A stretch of 64,000 nt of DNA from the NCBI GenBank assembly GCA_032622095.1, contig CP136063.1:13929814-13993813 (forward strand), in the 5' to 3' direction. Position 1 is the stretch's first letter. The number at the start of each line of letters is the position of its first letter. The position numbers and the translations under genes are program-made. This document shows positions 1 through 12,847 of this stretch, piece by piece. The notes under the pieces are model-generated. The model worked only from the letters and a program-made list of their open reading frames with translations, ran no database searches and was not told the origin of the DNA. This DNA is from Siphonodentalium dalli (lineage: Eukaryota > Mollusca > Scaphopoda > Gadilida > Siphonodentaliidae).

Positions 1-216
1 GAATTCTATGAAGAAGAAAAATGCCTGTCCCCCCCTGTCGCAATTGTAAGTTCGAGGTGGCTTAAACTCACATCGGAGAATAGAGGCAACACCTACTGGC
101 CGACTGATGACTGCACCAAGTAAGCTAAACATCACTCCGAAATAAAAAAGACTTGGACAAATCACAATATTAAAGCGCTATATACCACAGGTAAATACTG
201 CAATGTATTATTAAAA

Positions 217-281
217 ATGAAGAAAGCAGAGACCGTGTCTGATGTCGCATCAGGGGATGACTCATCTCCAAAGCGGAAACG
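217..281 (+). CDS. Exon 1 of Crypton-type recombinase gene (predicted)
   Basis: This short 5' exon is too small to stand out as an ORF. An ATG at 217 opens 21 codons ending in a basic stretch (SPKRKR) that looks like a nuclear localisation signal. The next bases, GTTAGT at 282, read as a splice donor. The exon ends two bases into a codon, and the acceptor TTCCAG at 2425-2430 supplies the third base. Joining them gives an arginine codon and continues directly into the acidic start of the downstream zinc-finger ORF, without a stop and with matching phase. The join is inferred from splice signals and frame only. Confidence 0.55.
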
Positions 282-332
282 GTTAGTTTACTTTTCTTTT
301 GTGTATCATTTTACCTTAAACATGAAGGAGAC

Positions 333-1065
333 TAGTCCAAGTCTTCTCGTACTAAAACCAGCTAAGATATTGGGATGGCTAGATGCTGGCATTTAGTCCG
401 AGATCGCCTCCATAGCCTTTTTATGACACAAGTTATGCCCAGGGTTTGTGGCGGGAATTTGTGGTGTAATTTACTCGATTTACCTAACAAATCAATACAT
501 GATGCTATATACATCGGAAAGAGTGACATCTTATGGTCATAATGGTGTATAATAATCTAACTTTCATCTTAAATTACACATAGAATATTCCGGTTGCTTG
601 CCACCAACATCGCTTTGTTTATGTTTGTTTACGTTTTAACTAAAAGCCGAAGTGTTCCGAGGAACTTTGGCATAGTCCGGAGTTTGTTTTGGCCGAGACA
701 AATTTTGATACAAACAAGATGGCAACCCCCATATTTATTCTAATGCTCGTTGTGTTTACACTATTTTAAGCTGTGAGAGGGTTATAATACCCATAATTTA
801 TTTAATGTACATGTATTACATCTGTATCTTCAATGTTTACTTAATCTTTGTATGTATTTATTTATTTATTGACACACATAATTATGATTACAATGGAGAA
901 TTCATCGTCATGTGCGTGGTTAGTAGAAAATATACAGAATATTTTCACCGGAAAATGCCGACCACAGTTCGCGAGGTCAACTGAGTTCGCATACTTTTAA
1001 AAATATGGAAACACTGCGGTAAATGTCTTTTTTCACATTAAATTACCGCTTTCAATTTGGGTTTA
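333..1065 (+). repeat. Truncated Mutator-like MITE copy
   Basis: It begins with the terminal repeat TAGTCCAAGTCTTCT, and its interior (for example 885-1060) matches 16900-17100 in reverse complement. The second terminal repeat is absent, so the copy is broken at its right side. The complete relative is at 16723-17654. Confidence 0.6.
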
Positions 1066-1821
1066 CATGGGTACTATCCTCGATTTTCCATATTTGGGAC
1101 GTGACTATTCCCCACATCTCCTTATTTGGCACGTTCACAAAATTATAACAAAAATTACGGACTCGCTTCGAAAAATAAATCAGCGTATATTATTTATCAA
1201 AACGCCGTTCAAAGCACAATTTTGCACACATAAAACGTCTGAGTATACTACATATTTTCCGTGTAATTCGGTTTAATCAGAAGTAATCTGTTCATATTTT
1301 GTTAACAAATAAACATTTTCACCAGTCAGAGTCCAGTCTCACCGTGTAGTATCCAATATTTATTCCTTGAATCCTTCAGAAATTATCTTCCAAGAATTAA
1401 ATCCAAATATAAGAATTACATCACTAAACTTGAACTATATCGATGTTATTCACCATTATCCGTCAGATAATCCGTTCAAAATAAAAAAATCGTCTGCTTT
1501 TAAACTATAAAGCCAGTGCCTGTGTGGTCTGATGAAATTGACACGCAATCTCAGATGAAATTGACATACCACAACCACAGGGTCACAGCTAACGCGCTAG
1601 TGAAAGTTACATGGTCATGTCAAGCAAATAATTGGTGTTCATTTCTACATGTATATTCAATGTAAACAAATGATTTGTTCGAGAAAAAGGGAGTTGAATG
1701 TATGAATGCATTTTGAAACGAAAATAATGTGTGAATCGCTTTCGTGAAAAATTTGAAGTTTGTAATTTTTTTTTTAAATTGAAAAAAGTCATTTCTGAGA
1801 ACATGTATATATATACGGTCG

Positions 1822-1976
1822 GCTAATATAATAAATAGTGTACGGCTTGTGGGTGACTTTCCCAAAATAGTGGTCATCGAGGAGGAATAGTCACCTCCGC
1901 TGCGCGTCGGTGACTATTCCTCCTCGATGACCACTATTTTGGGATAGTCACCGACAAGCCGTACACTATTTATATA
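1822..1976. repeat. Long hairpin (MITE-like inverted repeat)
   Basis: Arms of roughly 65 bases run from ATAGTGTACGGCTTGTGGG to a central GTCACC and are mirrored by GGTGACTATTCC through AAGCCGTACACTAT. The loop is short and GC-rich (about 13 bases). A few mismatches and indels are present. It lies inside the predicted intron. Confidence 0.75.
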
Positions 1977-2430
1977 ATATATATCTAGTGCATACTTTAC
2001 TTTATACCATAAAAACATCCTGGTTGCTATTTATTTCATATAGGTGGATATGTGTGTTGTTTTATTGCATTATATAAGAAAATATGCAAAAAAACTATCA
2101 TGAAACACTCTTTTAATCAAGGATAATAAGGCTAAATGTAATAACAGGACATCAAAATCCAAGCTAAGATATTGTTTACAGTTGCAAAGGGATATAGGCA
2201 TATTTAAGGAAATTTGTACGGCGGCCATTTTGGACATTTTCTTGATCACCTATGGGTACTCAACAAGAAAAGCAATAAAACCAACAGCGTCATGGGTATC
2301 TAGCTACGCAGGGCATGTCCCAGTATGGTTTACCATGCTTAAGTCATCATTAAAATATTATGTTTAAAAAATATATTTAGAAAATATATAGCAAGTAATA
2401 TAATTATGTGCCTGATTTATTCAATTCCAG

Positions 2431-3520
2431 GACATTAGAAGATTGTGAACGGGAGGAAGACGACGACGACGATGATAGACTCTCCGATATAATTCCGTAC
2501 TTGGGAGATTCTTCACAATTGGATAAAATTCACGTCATGACAACAAACAACGCGCACAACGACGGAAAGTATAAATGGGACAAACGACATTCGTGCCCAT
2601 TTTGTGAAAAGTTGTACTCCAAAATGGCGCGCCACTTGGAAGATATGCATTCTGATGAAACCGATGTCGCTCGGGCGTTAGCATTTCCGAAAAACTCAAC
2701 GGATCGGAAGTCCGCATGGGATGCCCTAAGGAATAATGGAGACTGGAATCACAACTTAAATGTCCTCAAATCGGAAAAAGGGACACTAATTCCAAAATAT
2801 CGGTCATCACAAAGTAAAGAGAGTGACGCTTACGTCCCATGCCCATCGTGTAAAGGGCTGTACAACACCCGAATGTTGTATAATCATGGTAAAAGTTGCC
2901 ACCAAGAAGGAAAGAGAAAGCGAAATGAAACTGTTAGAAGTGGCAGAATGCTGCTGCCGATATCATCCGCCATTTCTGACTCATTCTATTCCGAGGTGTT
3001 ATTAACAATGAATCGGGATGATGTATATTCTATAATCACTGCTGACGAGATTGTCATGAAGTATGGCAAGCGCATGTGGGAGAATCGCGAGAAGCAAGAG
3101 CATACGGCAAACTACATAAGTAGTAAAATGAGGAATCTGGGACGCCTGCTACAAACAGCCAGAGCTATGCCCGATAGTGGGATCTTTTCACTCAAAGATT
3201 GTTTGGACCCCACAAAGTTCCCGTCACTAATAAAATGTGTGCGAGCTGTGGCAGGGTTCTGTTGCAAGACAAATACATTTACATCATCATCATTAGCGCT
3301 AAAGATAGGCCACACCCTAATGAGATGCTGTAGGATCGTCTTGTCAGATGCAATTATAGAGGAAGATAAGCCCAAAAAGGAAAAGGCGTTAGGATATCTG
3401 GAACTCTATGACGGAGACTGGAAGGCCTTGATATCTGGTCGGGCAAGACAGACACTTGTGGACAAAAAAATGAACAATCCAAAAGTGTTGCCACTGTGTG
3501 AAGATGTTTACATGAGTTGA
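2431..3520 (+). CDS. Zinc-finger/recombinase protein, first part of exon 2
   Basis: The frame runs from the splice acceptor to a TGA at 3518. It opens with an acidic tract (EREEDDDDDD), then a C2H2-type finger (CPFCEKLYSKMARHLEDMH) and a second Cys/His cluster (CPSC...H...CH). A helical region rich in basic residues follows and matches the N-terminal core-binding part seen in animal Crypton-derived proteins. The track ATG-equivalent at 2408 is a GTG within the intron, so I place the real start at exon 1. The protein should continue into the tyrosine recombinase domain, but a +1 shift near 3515 closes the frame. This is a pseudogene, a recent allele, or an assembly error. The family assignment rests on the domain order, with the recombinase half in the next entry. 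Confidence 0.7.
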
Positions 3521-4601
3521 GATTAAGAATATGTTACAGACACCGGGAATTCAATGCTACCAAGACCTCTGCCGGTATATATTGTGCCAAGTTTCACTAT
3601 TCAACAGAAAAAGGGGTGGTGATATGCAGAGAATGAAGGTAGAGATGTATACAAATACTTTAAACGCGGAGCAAGGAACAGTCCCAGATGAAGAGGTGAA
3701 GGCCTCATTAACTCCATTAGAGATCCAATTGTGTAATAATATAAGTCGAATTGAAGTTAAAGGAAAATTTGAACGAAAAGTCGCAATACTTCTGACACCC
3801 AGCATGAAGAACAGTATCGAAATACTCCTGAAGATGAGACAACAAGTTGGGGTTAAAGGCGAGTACCTCTTCAACCGAATGCCGCCATCATTAAGGCCGT
3901 TCAGGGCATGTGATGCAATAACAAGTGTTTGCAAACAGATTCCTTTGAAGAATCCGACCGCTTTGGGTTTTACAAACCTACGCAAGCACATTGCGACAAT
4001 GGCTCAGCTGCATGAGCTAGGAGAGGAGGGGCAAGATCAGCTGGCCAAGTTCATGGGACATGACATTCGCGTTCATAGAGAGATATACAGACAACCTCTG
4101 GACCTGATCCAAAAAGCCAAAATTTCCAAAATGTTATTCCGTATCAATGACGGAAAGCCAATTGATGAAATGTCAATGGATGCTGATGACGAAATTAAAG
4201 TTACCACCTGTCACGCAGAGGATGAGGATCAAGAGGAAGAGGACAACAGTGATAATGATGATGCATCCGACTCCGACTCCCACACCACAGCTAAGAGACC
4301 CAAGAGACCCCGAATACAACCATCGAAGAAATCTAAATCTAAAAAAACTGAGAAAACACAAAAAAAGACGCCAGATGGTAAATCAACCAAAACAACGCCG
4401 AAAAGATGGTCTGCTAATGAGATGGCCTTCATCAATAAAAGCTTTATAGACTGTATCCTACTGTGTAAAATTCCTGGAAAGAAAGAGATTGATCTGGCGC
4501 TTGATGCTAATCCTTCTATAAGTAGATCGTGGAAGAAAGTCAAGGACTGTGTTAACAATCTCATTAAGAAAAAGAAGAAGACTCTCGGTAGAAAGAAGTG
4601 A
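3516..4601 (+). CDS. Crypton-type tyrosine recombinase domain plus Myb/SANT-like tail
   Basis: This continues the preceding ORF one base out of frame; dropping a single base at about 3515 joins them (EDVYM then VEIKNM), with no missing sequence apparent. The catalytic pattern of tyrosine recombinases is visible: the first arginine in LFNRKRGGDMQRM, the LRKHIAT block (H-x-x-R box variant), GHDIRVH and the candidate nucleophile tyrosine in HREIYRQP. A long acidic/serine linker and a lysine-rich tract follow. The C-terminus (KRWSANEMAFINK... SRSWKKVKDCVNNLIKKKK) resembles a Myb/SANT-like DNA-binding module found with these proteins in fish and molluscs. The role is DNA strand exchange if active, or a domesticated DNA-binding function. 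No terminal repeats are expected for Cryptons and none are seen. AAT-rich DNA follows the stop. Confidence 0.75.
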   Translation, partial: VEIKNMLQTPGIQCYQDLCRYILCQVSLFNRKRGGDMQRMKVEMYTNTLNAEQGTVPDEEVKASLTPLEIQLCNNISRIEVKGKFERKVAILLTPSMKNSIEILLKMRQQVGVKGEYLFNRMPPSLRPFRACDAITSVCKQIPLKNPTALGFTNLRKHIATMAQLHELGEEGQDQLAKFMGHDIRVHREIYRQPLDLIQKAKISKMLFRINDGKPIDEMSMDADDEIKVTTCHAEDEDQEEEDNSDNDDASDSDSHTTAKRPKRPRIQPSKKSKSKKTEKTQKKTPDGKSTKTTPKRWSANEMAFINKSFIDCILLCKIPGKKEIDLALDANPSISRSWKKVKDCVNNLIKKKKKTLGRKK

Positions 4602-4754
4602 TTTGTGTACAAATTTTCATTTATTCATTTAGAAGGATGTTCAGATCATAAGTTCAACGGTACATTTGTACAATTAAAGCTATATGTTCCAATATATATT
4701 AATCAAATACGCATCAGGGTATAAACAAAATATCCCCCTATTGTGTTTGTTTCT

Positions 4755-4857
4755 GAAAATGTTCACCACTCGTGGAGAAGTTGGTTTTCACCCTCGCTAA
4801 ACTCGGGTGAAAACCAAATTCTCCACTCGTGGTGAACATTTTCAGGGGATATTCTAT
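4755..4857. repeat. Hairpin with about 41-base arms
   Basis: CTGAAAATGTTCACCACTCG... is mirrored by ...CGAGTGGTGAACATTTTCAG around an 11-base loop (tcgctaaactc), with one mismatch in the arms. Short outer bases (tatcccc / ggggata) extend the symmetry. It is probably a small MITE. Confidence 0.75.
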
Positions 4858-5005
4858 ATGTCATCAGTTGTGTGGAAGTCTGAGCTGTCCATCTGTGAGT
4901 CATACCGTCTGTAAGTCTGTCCATCTGTGAGTCTGTTCAAAATAGTTTCCGTTCAAGCTACAGGTCGTATTTCTCATCCAACTATCACCAAATTTTGTAC
5001 ACTTT

Positions 5006-5590
5006 TTAGCTCACCTGAGACAAAGTCTCCGGTGGAGCTATAGTCATCACTCCTCGTCCGTCGTCCGTCCGTCCGTCTGTCCATCTGTCTGTCCGTCCGT
5101 CAACTTTTTTAAAAACATCTTCTCCTCTTAAACCATCATACTGAATTGGTACATATTTGGTGTGTATGTTCCCTAGGTGACTCTCATTCAGATTTGTTCA
5201 AATGAGGTCACTGGGTCAAATAGTTGCGAAACAAGGGCCATAACTCTATTCCTCCATAGTAATTCTTACAACAACTTCTTGTCCATAACCATTGGGCCAA
5301 TTTAGCTAATATTTGGTATGGAGAGTCCTTGGGTGACTGGTGTTCAGATTTGTTCAAATGAGGTCACCCGGTCAATTAGTTGAGAAACCAGGGCCATAAC
5401 TCATAGTGATTCTTATCTTACAATGACTTCTTCTAAAAAAATATTTGGCCGATTTAGCTTATATTTGGTACAGAGATACCTTGTGTGACTGGGGTTCATA
5501 TTTGTTCAAATGGGGTCACTGGGTCAAATAGGGGCAGAGCCAGGGACATAACTTTAAAAACAAAAAATTTAATTTTTGCATTTTGACCTT
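5006..5590 (+). repeat. Interspersed repeat of the agctcacctgag / cgtccgtc type
   Basis: It starts AGCTCACCTGAG, contains a CGTCCGTCCGTC run, then degenerate subrepeats of about 150 bases (GATTTGTTCAAATGAGGTCAC, GGGCCATAACTC). Similar copies lie at 7640-8000 and 8086-8600. No coding sequence is seen. This style of repeat is common in bivalve and amphioxus genomes (from memory, not searched). Confidence 0.6.
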
Positions 5591-6060
5591 TAATTTTTGT
5601 TTAGGACACATCACAGCCTCATATTTCTTACCTAGATTTTTCTTAGCATGTTCTTCATCTGTATGGATTTTGGTATTGTTTATTTAACCCCTTCCACTCT
5701 TGTTTTGATATAGAATTCATCCAAGACAGGATTACTCAAACATTTTTCATCTGATCAACACCAAATTTGGTATATGAATTTTTGACACTTATATACAGAT
5801 CAAGTTAAAATATGGGTTTGATCCGATATATTTTAACAGAGTTATGGCCCTTTATAATTCACACCCCTTTGCTATGCACTATTAATTTTTAAGAGGACAC
5901 TCTAGCCTGTATTATTGAAAAAGCCAATTTATCATAGTGTGGTCACCCAATCCTCTTGCTGAATACTGCTTGCTTCAGACCAGTTTACCATCTGTCATTA
6001 CAAGACATGACATTAGCTAAACAACTACCAGAGTCTACAAGGAATAGTCCATTGTTCATT
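5591..6060. other. No gene seen
   Basis: AT-rich DNA with no ORF or repeat I can define. Confidence 0.4.
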
Positions 6061-6065
6061 TCTCC

Positions 6066-7560
6066 AAGCCTGGACATAGTGTGTCTGACATTTGCAGAAT
6101 GAAGTCCCCAGATGGTGAATTTAGTGTTGCTACCCCATAGAACAGGCTAGCATCACCAAATACACCTCAATTACCTTATTCTGCTTAGGCCTCATCTTCT
6201 AATTTTTTTTTAAACATTTTAAAATTTGAAAAAAAGTGACACCATTATATATAACATCTGCAGAGTTATGAAACTTTACTCTTTAATGAAATTATGGAAA
6301 CATTCCACCCTCCCCCACCCACCCCCTCCCATATGGCCCAGGCCCAACCCTGCCATCAACCAACATCAAGCCATATCACCTCTCAATTTAATATGTCTTC
6401 TCACCACAGAGGCATATATATCTGTAAAGGTACAGGTCATTAATTATATAAACTGGTCAGATGACATGTATTATTCTAATCTAAACATATCTGTAGCAAT
6501 TTAATGACTGACATTCAATGATACTGTGAATGGCTTTGATTTCTTCAAGTCTGGAAATAGTGTGTCTGACATTTACATAGTGAGGTCCCCAGATGGTGAA
6601 TTTAGTGTTGCTATTCCATACAGCATGCTAGCATCACCAAATACACCTGCCAGGGACCTAATTCTGCTTAGTCCTCATCTTCTTGGAAGTATCCTAAGTA
6701 TCAAATTGACAGTTTGATTTAGTCACTTTTTCCACCTGTTCAGTTTCAATGTCTCCCTAATTTGCAGAAGATAAAATGCATAATTGAGGTGCTCAATGGG
6801 TGTGTATCACCAACTTCAACTGTAGGACTTCAATCTGTTCCTTGGTTTTATTGGCCATTGAGGCCTAATCAGATTGAGGATGAATTTGGTGATGCTAGCC
6901 TGCCTTACAGAATATTGTCATTAAATCCACATTTTTGGGACCTAATTCTGCAAATGTCAGACATACTAAATTCAGGTTTGGCCATTTCATATTATTGTTT
7001 TAATCACCACTTATCCAGATGAAATCATACGACTAATATTCAAAGAAAAATGGGGGGGGGGGGTATATATTGGATTAAATTTGTCTTCTATCTGGCATTT
7101 GCAGAATGAGGTCCCCAGAGGGTGAATTTAGTTATGCTACCCTGCACAGCAGTCTAGCATCACCAAATACACTAGCCAGGGTCCTCATTCTGCTTAGGCC
7201 TCATCTTCTGGGAAGTATATAGGCACTTAAATTGACATTTTTACTTACTTTAGCCCTTCTGTTTAGTTTCTATATCCCCTAATTTGTGAATATAAAATGC
7301 ATACTTGAGGTGCCCAATGGGTGCACATCACCAACTTTAACTGGAGAACTTCAATCTAATGCTATGTCTCCCATAGCAGTTGAGGCCTACACAGAATGAG
7401 GTCCACAGAGGGTGAATTTGGTGATGCTAGCCCGCATTGCAGGATTGTGTCATTAAATTCACCCTTTGGGGACCTCATTCTGCAAACGTCAGACACTATG
7501 TTCAGGCTTGTCTGTTCGAATATTATGTTCTTAACCACCAGTATCCAGTTGAACTCATTA
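6066..7560 (+). repeat. Degenerate tandem repeat, units of about 300-550 bp
   Basis: The block GTCTGACATTTGCAGAATGA, GTCCCCAGA(T/G)GGTGAATTTAG and GCTAGCATCACCAAATACAC recurs at about 6075, 6555, 7100 and 7395. A further fragment is at 9515-9555. ORFs in this stretch are short and unlike any family. Confidence 0.6.
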
Positions 7561-7639
7561 TACCCTGATTTTGCAAAGAAAACTTGGGGGGTATATTGGA
7601 TTGAATTTGTCAGTCTCTATGTCAGACTGTTCTCCCATC

Positions 7640-8600
7640 CATCCATCTGTCATTATGTCTCTATCCGTCCATCAATTGTTTTCTTCTCCAGATACATATT
7701 AAAGACCAAATGGGTTTATATATTTAGGTGTGGATGTCCCCCAGGTGACTCACATTCAGATTTGTTCAAATGAGTTCATCAGGTCAAATATGTGAGAAGT
7801 CAGGGCCATAACTCTTTCCTTCCATAGTAATTCTTAAAACAATTTCTTCTCAAGAACCATCTGGACTATTTAGATTATGTTTGGTATGGATGGTCCTTCG
7901 GTGACTGGGGTTTAGATTTTTTCAGATTTGGGGTCATTTTAGGAAAATCAGTTCAGTTCAACTCTTAAAATCTAATGTCTGAAATTACCAAATGAATGGA
8001 TCTCATAGATGGGGATTCACGTTTGTTCAAATAGGGGCGGAGATAAGAGATTTAATTATCAACCAGCCACCCTACCTGTGCTCCGGCGGAGCTATAGTCA
8101 TCACTCCTCGTCCGTCCATCGTCTGTCCGTCCATCCGTCCGACAACAATTATTTGAACATCTTCTCCTCTGGAACCATAAGACCAAATGGGTTCATATTT
8201 GGTGTGGATGTTCCCTAGGTGATTCTCATTCAGATTTGTTCAAATGCGGTCACTGGGTCAAATAGTTGCGAAGCCAGGGCCATAACTCTTTCCCACCATA
8301 GTAATTCTTTTAAACATCTTCAGAACAATAAGACCGAATGGTTTCATATTTGGTGTGGATGTTCCCTAGGTGACTCACATTCAGATTTGTTCAAATGAGT
8401 TTACTTGAAATAGTTGCGAAGCCAGGGCCATAACTCTTTCCCTCCATAGTATTCTTAAAGTGACTTCTTCTCAAATACCATCAGGCTATATGGGTTCATA
8501 TTTGGTATGAAGGATCCTTGGGTTACTGGGGTTCAGATTTGTTCAAATCAGGTCACTTGGTCAAATGTGGGCGGGGCCAGGGACATAACTCCAATTTTTT
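7640..8600 (+). repeat. Further copies of the cgtccgtc interspersed repeat
   Basis: Two adjacent copies of the family at 5006-5590. The second restarts at about 8086 with GGAGCTATAGTCATCACTCCTC. Both contain GGGCCATAACTCTTTCC and GATTTGTTCAAATGAG blocks. Confidence 0.6.
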
Positions 8601-9510
8601 TGTTTTAGATTTAACTCTTTAGATATCTACTTCTTTTAAAGTGATTATGAAAAGTTCTGACTGTTGTGGTCTCCAGAGTCCCAGTCTTATCAGTCTTTGC
8701 AGTCTGGTGAGCGACCCCACAGTCATTGACTGTCTTGTTCATCTCAATTACTATATGAGAATGTCCCCTTTGGTCCTGTTCGAAATCCAAAATGGCCGCC
8801 ATTGCACCATAACCTTTATCATCTAATCATCAATAAATTTCATATGCTTGTTTGTTTGTTTGAATTTCTGCACAAGAACACCTCCTTTTAGCACTATTCT
8901 GTAATCCAAAATGTCTGCCATGGTGGTCAACTTGGATTTTCAGAGATTTTCATCAGCAGTTCCTTTTGTATATCATACCATGGCACGGAAATGTTCTTTA
9001 AAATTACTTATTTAACTTGATATTCAACATAACTAGTATAAATAATGCATTAATCTCATAAAAAACAACTTTTTGTCAAGATAAGCTGCAGTGTCATTGA
9101 CTCTTTCATTTGCAATACTGTGGGGCAGTTTGGGTACTAACTTAGTACTAAGTAGGTACAAAGTGCAATTACATCAATTATTTCACTGATGTCATTCTAA
9201 CGTCAACCGTTTCAGAGATATGCATTACAGTTGAAATTTGTTGCTATCTCATATAAACTGAATAACACTAATGATTTCTAAGTTTTAAAACATCTTATCA
9301 TATATGTTGACTAATGTGTGTATATACAAGCATAATCGTTGAATTTAAATGTCATAAAATCTTAAATTATTCCACGATGACAACTCAATATTTGTTCTGA
9401 GATGATACTTTCTTCGATATTGGACTCGATCAATTTTAGACATACATGTGTGTACCTGCCCCGTGGTATTGCCAAAACATTTGCTGTGTGAGCATGGGTA
9501 GTATCACTTA
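8601..9510. other. No gene seen
   Basis: AT-rich sequence with scattered aaaatggccgcc words typical of non-coding repeats in this window. No supported feature. Confidence 0.35.
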
Positions 9511-10429
9511 ATTTTCACCCTCTGGGGACCTCATTCTGCAAATGTCAGACACCTTATTTCCATGCATGTTCTGGATTGTCATATCACATCTAATATGGCC
9601 CAGGTGAGATCACATATCAAACAAGATGGCCGCCAGATGTCACTTTCGATTTCAGTATTGAATCCTATCCTGCGGGCTACACCATGGATGACATTGACGT
9701 ATAGATGGGAACTAGTGATTTTCGGGTCATTCGGGAAAACAAGATGGTCACCGTCAGCCATTTTGTTTTTCGGTGATAACATATGTAAATCTATCATGCG
9801 GGCTGAAGGCCGTACCGCTTCATCAATAATTATAAAATTTTGCATGTATGTCATTGGATGATAACATTGACATAGTGATGGGAACGAGTGATTTTGGTGG
9901 TCATTCGGCCTAACAAGATGGCCGTGTGGAGTTGTCAACTGGAAGCCATTCATTTTATCCACGGAAACAGCCGAATATAGACGATGTAAAACAGAAATAA
10001 GTTGGGATTACTCAAAACCGGGAATGATACTTCGGACGAGTCATTTGCGCTGCTGCTGGTGGTTGTATTTTGTATCTATAAATCTATTATACCACAACTT
10101 GTGTACCCGACTAAAAACATTCAAGGAACAGGGAGCATAAGATTCTACTGGAGCCTGGCGATATCAATTCAGATCTCGAAAGTTGGACTCTTGGAAGCAT
10201 ATTTAATAGCTCAGAGACTAGTATGCCGACGACTACAGTACAGCCTCTTAGTAATACTGAAGGGTCAAGTTCCCCAACTTCCATCACCCACAAGCATTAG
10301 GGTACCTGAGTTATGCACGTGAAAGTTGAAACTGTATATCTCAACTTATGTAGGGGAATAATTTGATGGTTGACAGTAAATGGAGAAATAGGAAAGGTGC
10401 TAATTGAAATGTCTAACCTGTGCCAAAGG

Positions 10430-11552
10430 ATTTAGTCATGAAAAGAGTAAAATCCAAGATGGCTGCTGGCGGCCATGTTTTTTGGCCGAATGTCCCCGAA
10501 AGGACTCATTCCCATCTACATGTCATTGTTAACATCATTGACTAATTTCATGAAGATCCGACCAACGCTACGATCTGTTGCCCAGCCGCGCCAAAGGATT
10601 TAGTCATGCAAAGAGTAAAATCCAAGATGGCTGCTGGCGACCATGTTTTTTTAACGAACGACCCCAAAATGTCTCGTTCCCATCTACATGCCATTGTTAA
10701 CATCCATGAGAAATTTCATGAAGATCCGACCAAAGCTACGACCTGTAGCCTGCGCTAAACTTTAAAAGGATTTAGTCATGAAAAGACAAAAATCCAAGAT
10801 GGCTGCCGGTGGCCATTTTTTTTGGCCGAACGACCCAAAATTACTCATTCCCATCTACATGTCAAAATTAACATCCATGACAAATTTCATGATGATCAGA
10901 CGAATAGTACAACCTGTAGCCCGCGCCAATGGATTTAATTTTGAAATCCAAGATGGCCGAGTGACCCCAAAAGGACTCGTTCCCATTTACATGTCATTGT
11001 TAACATCCATGACTAATTTCATGAAGATCCGACCAAAGCTACCACCTGTAGCCCGCGCCAAATGATTTAGTCATGGAAAGAGTAAAATTCAAGATGGCTG
11101 CTGGCGGCCATGTTATTTGGCCAAACTACCCCAAAATGACTCGTTCCCATCTACATGTCATTGCTAACATCCATCACAAATTTCATGAAGATCCGACTAA
11201 AGCTACGACCTGCAGCCTGCGCCAAAAGATTTAGTCATGCGAAGAGTAAAATCCAAAATGGCTGCTGGCGACCATGTTTTTTGACAGAATGACCCCAAAA
11301 TGACTCGTTCTCATCTACATGTCAATATTAACATCCATGACAAATTTCATTTTAATCAGACAAACAGTACGACCTGTAGACTCCGCCAATGGATTAAATT
11401 TTTAAATCCAAGATGGCCACCAGCGGCCATGTTTTTTGGCCGAATGACCCCAAAATGACTCGTTCCCATCTACATGTCAATGTCAACATTCATGACAAAT
11501 TTGATAAAGATCAGACTAAATATACGACCTGTAGCCCACGCCAAAGGAAATT
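10430..11552 (+). repeat. Tandem array of about 165-bp units
   Basis: Seven or so diverged units each carry GGATTTAGTCATG, AAATCCAAGATGGCTGCTGGC, a GGCCATGTTTTTTGGCCGAA segment, CTCGTTCCCATCTACATGTCA and TTTCATGAAGATCCGAC. The array ends near 11552 in GACAGACACACGGACGACGG followed by a short inverted segment (AGCTCAAACTTACAAAGTAAGTTGAGCT). Homology to 9590-9950 is visible but weaker. The ORFs here follow the repeat. Confidence 0.7.
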
Positions 11553-11639
11553 GTTGACAGACACACGGACGACGGATGCCAAACCATGGCAATAGCTCAA
11601 ACTTACAAAGTAAGTTGAGCTACATGTAACTAGAGTATA

Positions 11640-12440
11640 GGCCTACCCGAAACAAACTTGAGAGGATGAATAAAAGATAGTACTCGGCGAAAAAAACGTA
11701 ACTTCAAACAGGCAACGTCAACTCAGAAATCTGTTGCCATGTTTGTTTCAAATTGGTTTATTTTAATACAATAATGTACATTCAGTCCTTCCCACGAGGA
11801 AAACGCAGCAAGAGCATTTATTTGCTCCCGTAATTCAGACGACGGGTGTAATATTGCACCCATACTTTAATTGTAAGTTAGGGTTTTCTCAAACAAAAAG
11901 GCATTGTGGAATAGACCTACATGTATGTCTAGTTACACTTTAATATGCCATAGTTGAACTGAGCTGGTAAAGGATCTAAATAAACCTTCAAATAGTTCAC
12001 TGTTGAACCAACAATTATAGTCTCCATTAGTATTTTGAGATGAGGGACGGGTGCAAATTTTAGCAACCGTGATTTGAAAATTACGAGTGTGTACGGGTGC
12101 GCAAGCAATCACTCCCGTCTCCTGGGAAGGACTGTACATTTAAGTACACACTATTGATTAGAAACTATACTGAGTACGACGTCGATCGACAATCGATCAA
12201 TTTGGTCAAACCACCGGAAGTCGGGGTATATACTATATAAAAGACCCCTTGTGACGGCACAAAAGTGTTATACCGCCAACGGGCAAGCCACGAATCGTGT
12301 GTAATATCAAACTGGATAAACGCCGACCATATACATGTACACGACATGATTTTGCCCAACCGTCGGCGAGATATTCGATCTAGGTATTCGACAACAACGT
12401 CAACGAGATATTCGAAATCGAATCGAATCGCAGGAACGAT
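11640..12440. other. No gene seen
   Basis: Unique-looking AT-rich DNA. Small ORFs on both strands show no recognisable motif. Confidence 0.35.
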
Positions 12441-12847
12441 TCAAAATATTTTGACGCGAATTTGAATATTTGCAGGGGCCTACAGCCACGGCATATTAAT
12501 TATTGATATATGGGCTTGGTCTGTTCCGTGATTTTCTCCCCAACCCCTGGACCGATTTCAATCAAATTTTGAGTGGTGACTATAGGTACACCGGTGGATG
12601 TTATAATTGCTCTATCGTTAAAAATTTTCATTTAAAAATTGTCAATTTTTATTCATTATTTTAAAATATTCAATTTTTTGGTTCAATTCAAAATGATTAG
12701 TTTGATAAAGCTAGCACTTACCAGGAAAACCTGTCAGTGATATGGAGATGTTGCCAGTATCAAGCTACCCACTCTCACTTAATTGTCTCAAATCGAATAG
12801 ACGATGGTGGTTTGACCTACTACTTCTTTCATGTTTGATCTCATCTG

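Larger units (their letters stand above)
282..2430 (+). other. Predicted intron of the recombinase gene
   Basis: The stretch runs from GTTAGT (donor) to a pyrimidine-rich tract ending CAG (acceptor at 2429-2430). No convincing coding sequence is seen inside. It holds a truncated copy of the Mutator-like MITE (333 to about 1065) and a long hairpin (about 1822-1976). The small ORFs at 1067-1276, 1607-1877 and 2182-2367 lie in repeat-like DNA and show no recognisable domain. Confidence 0.5.
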
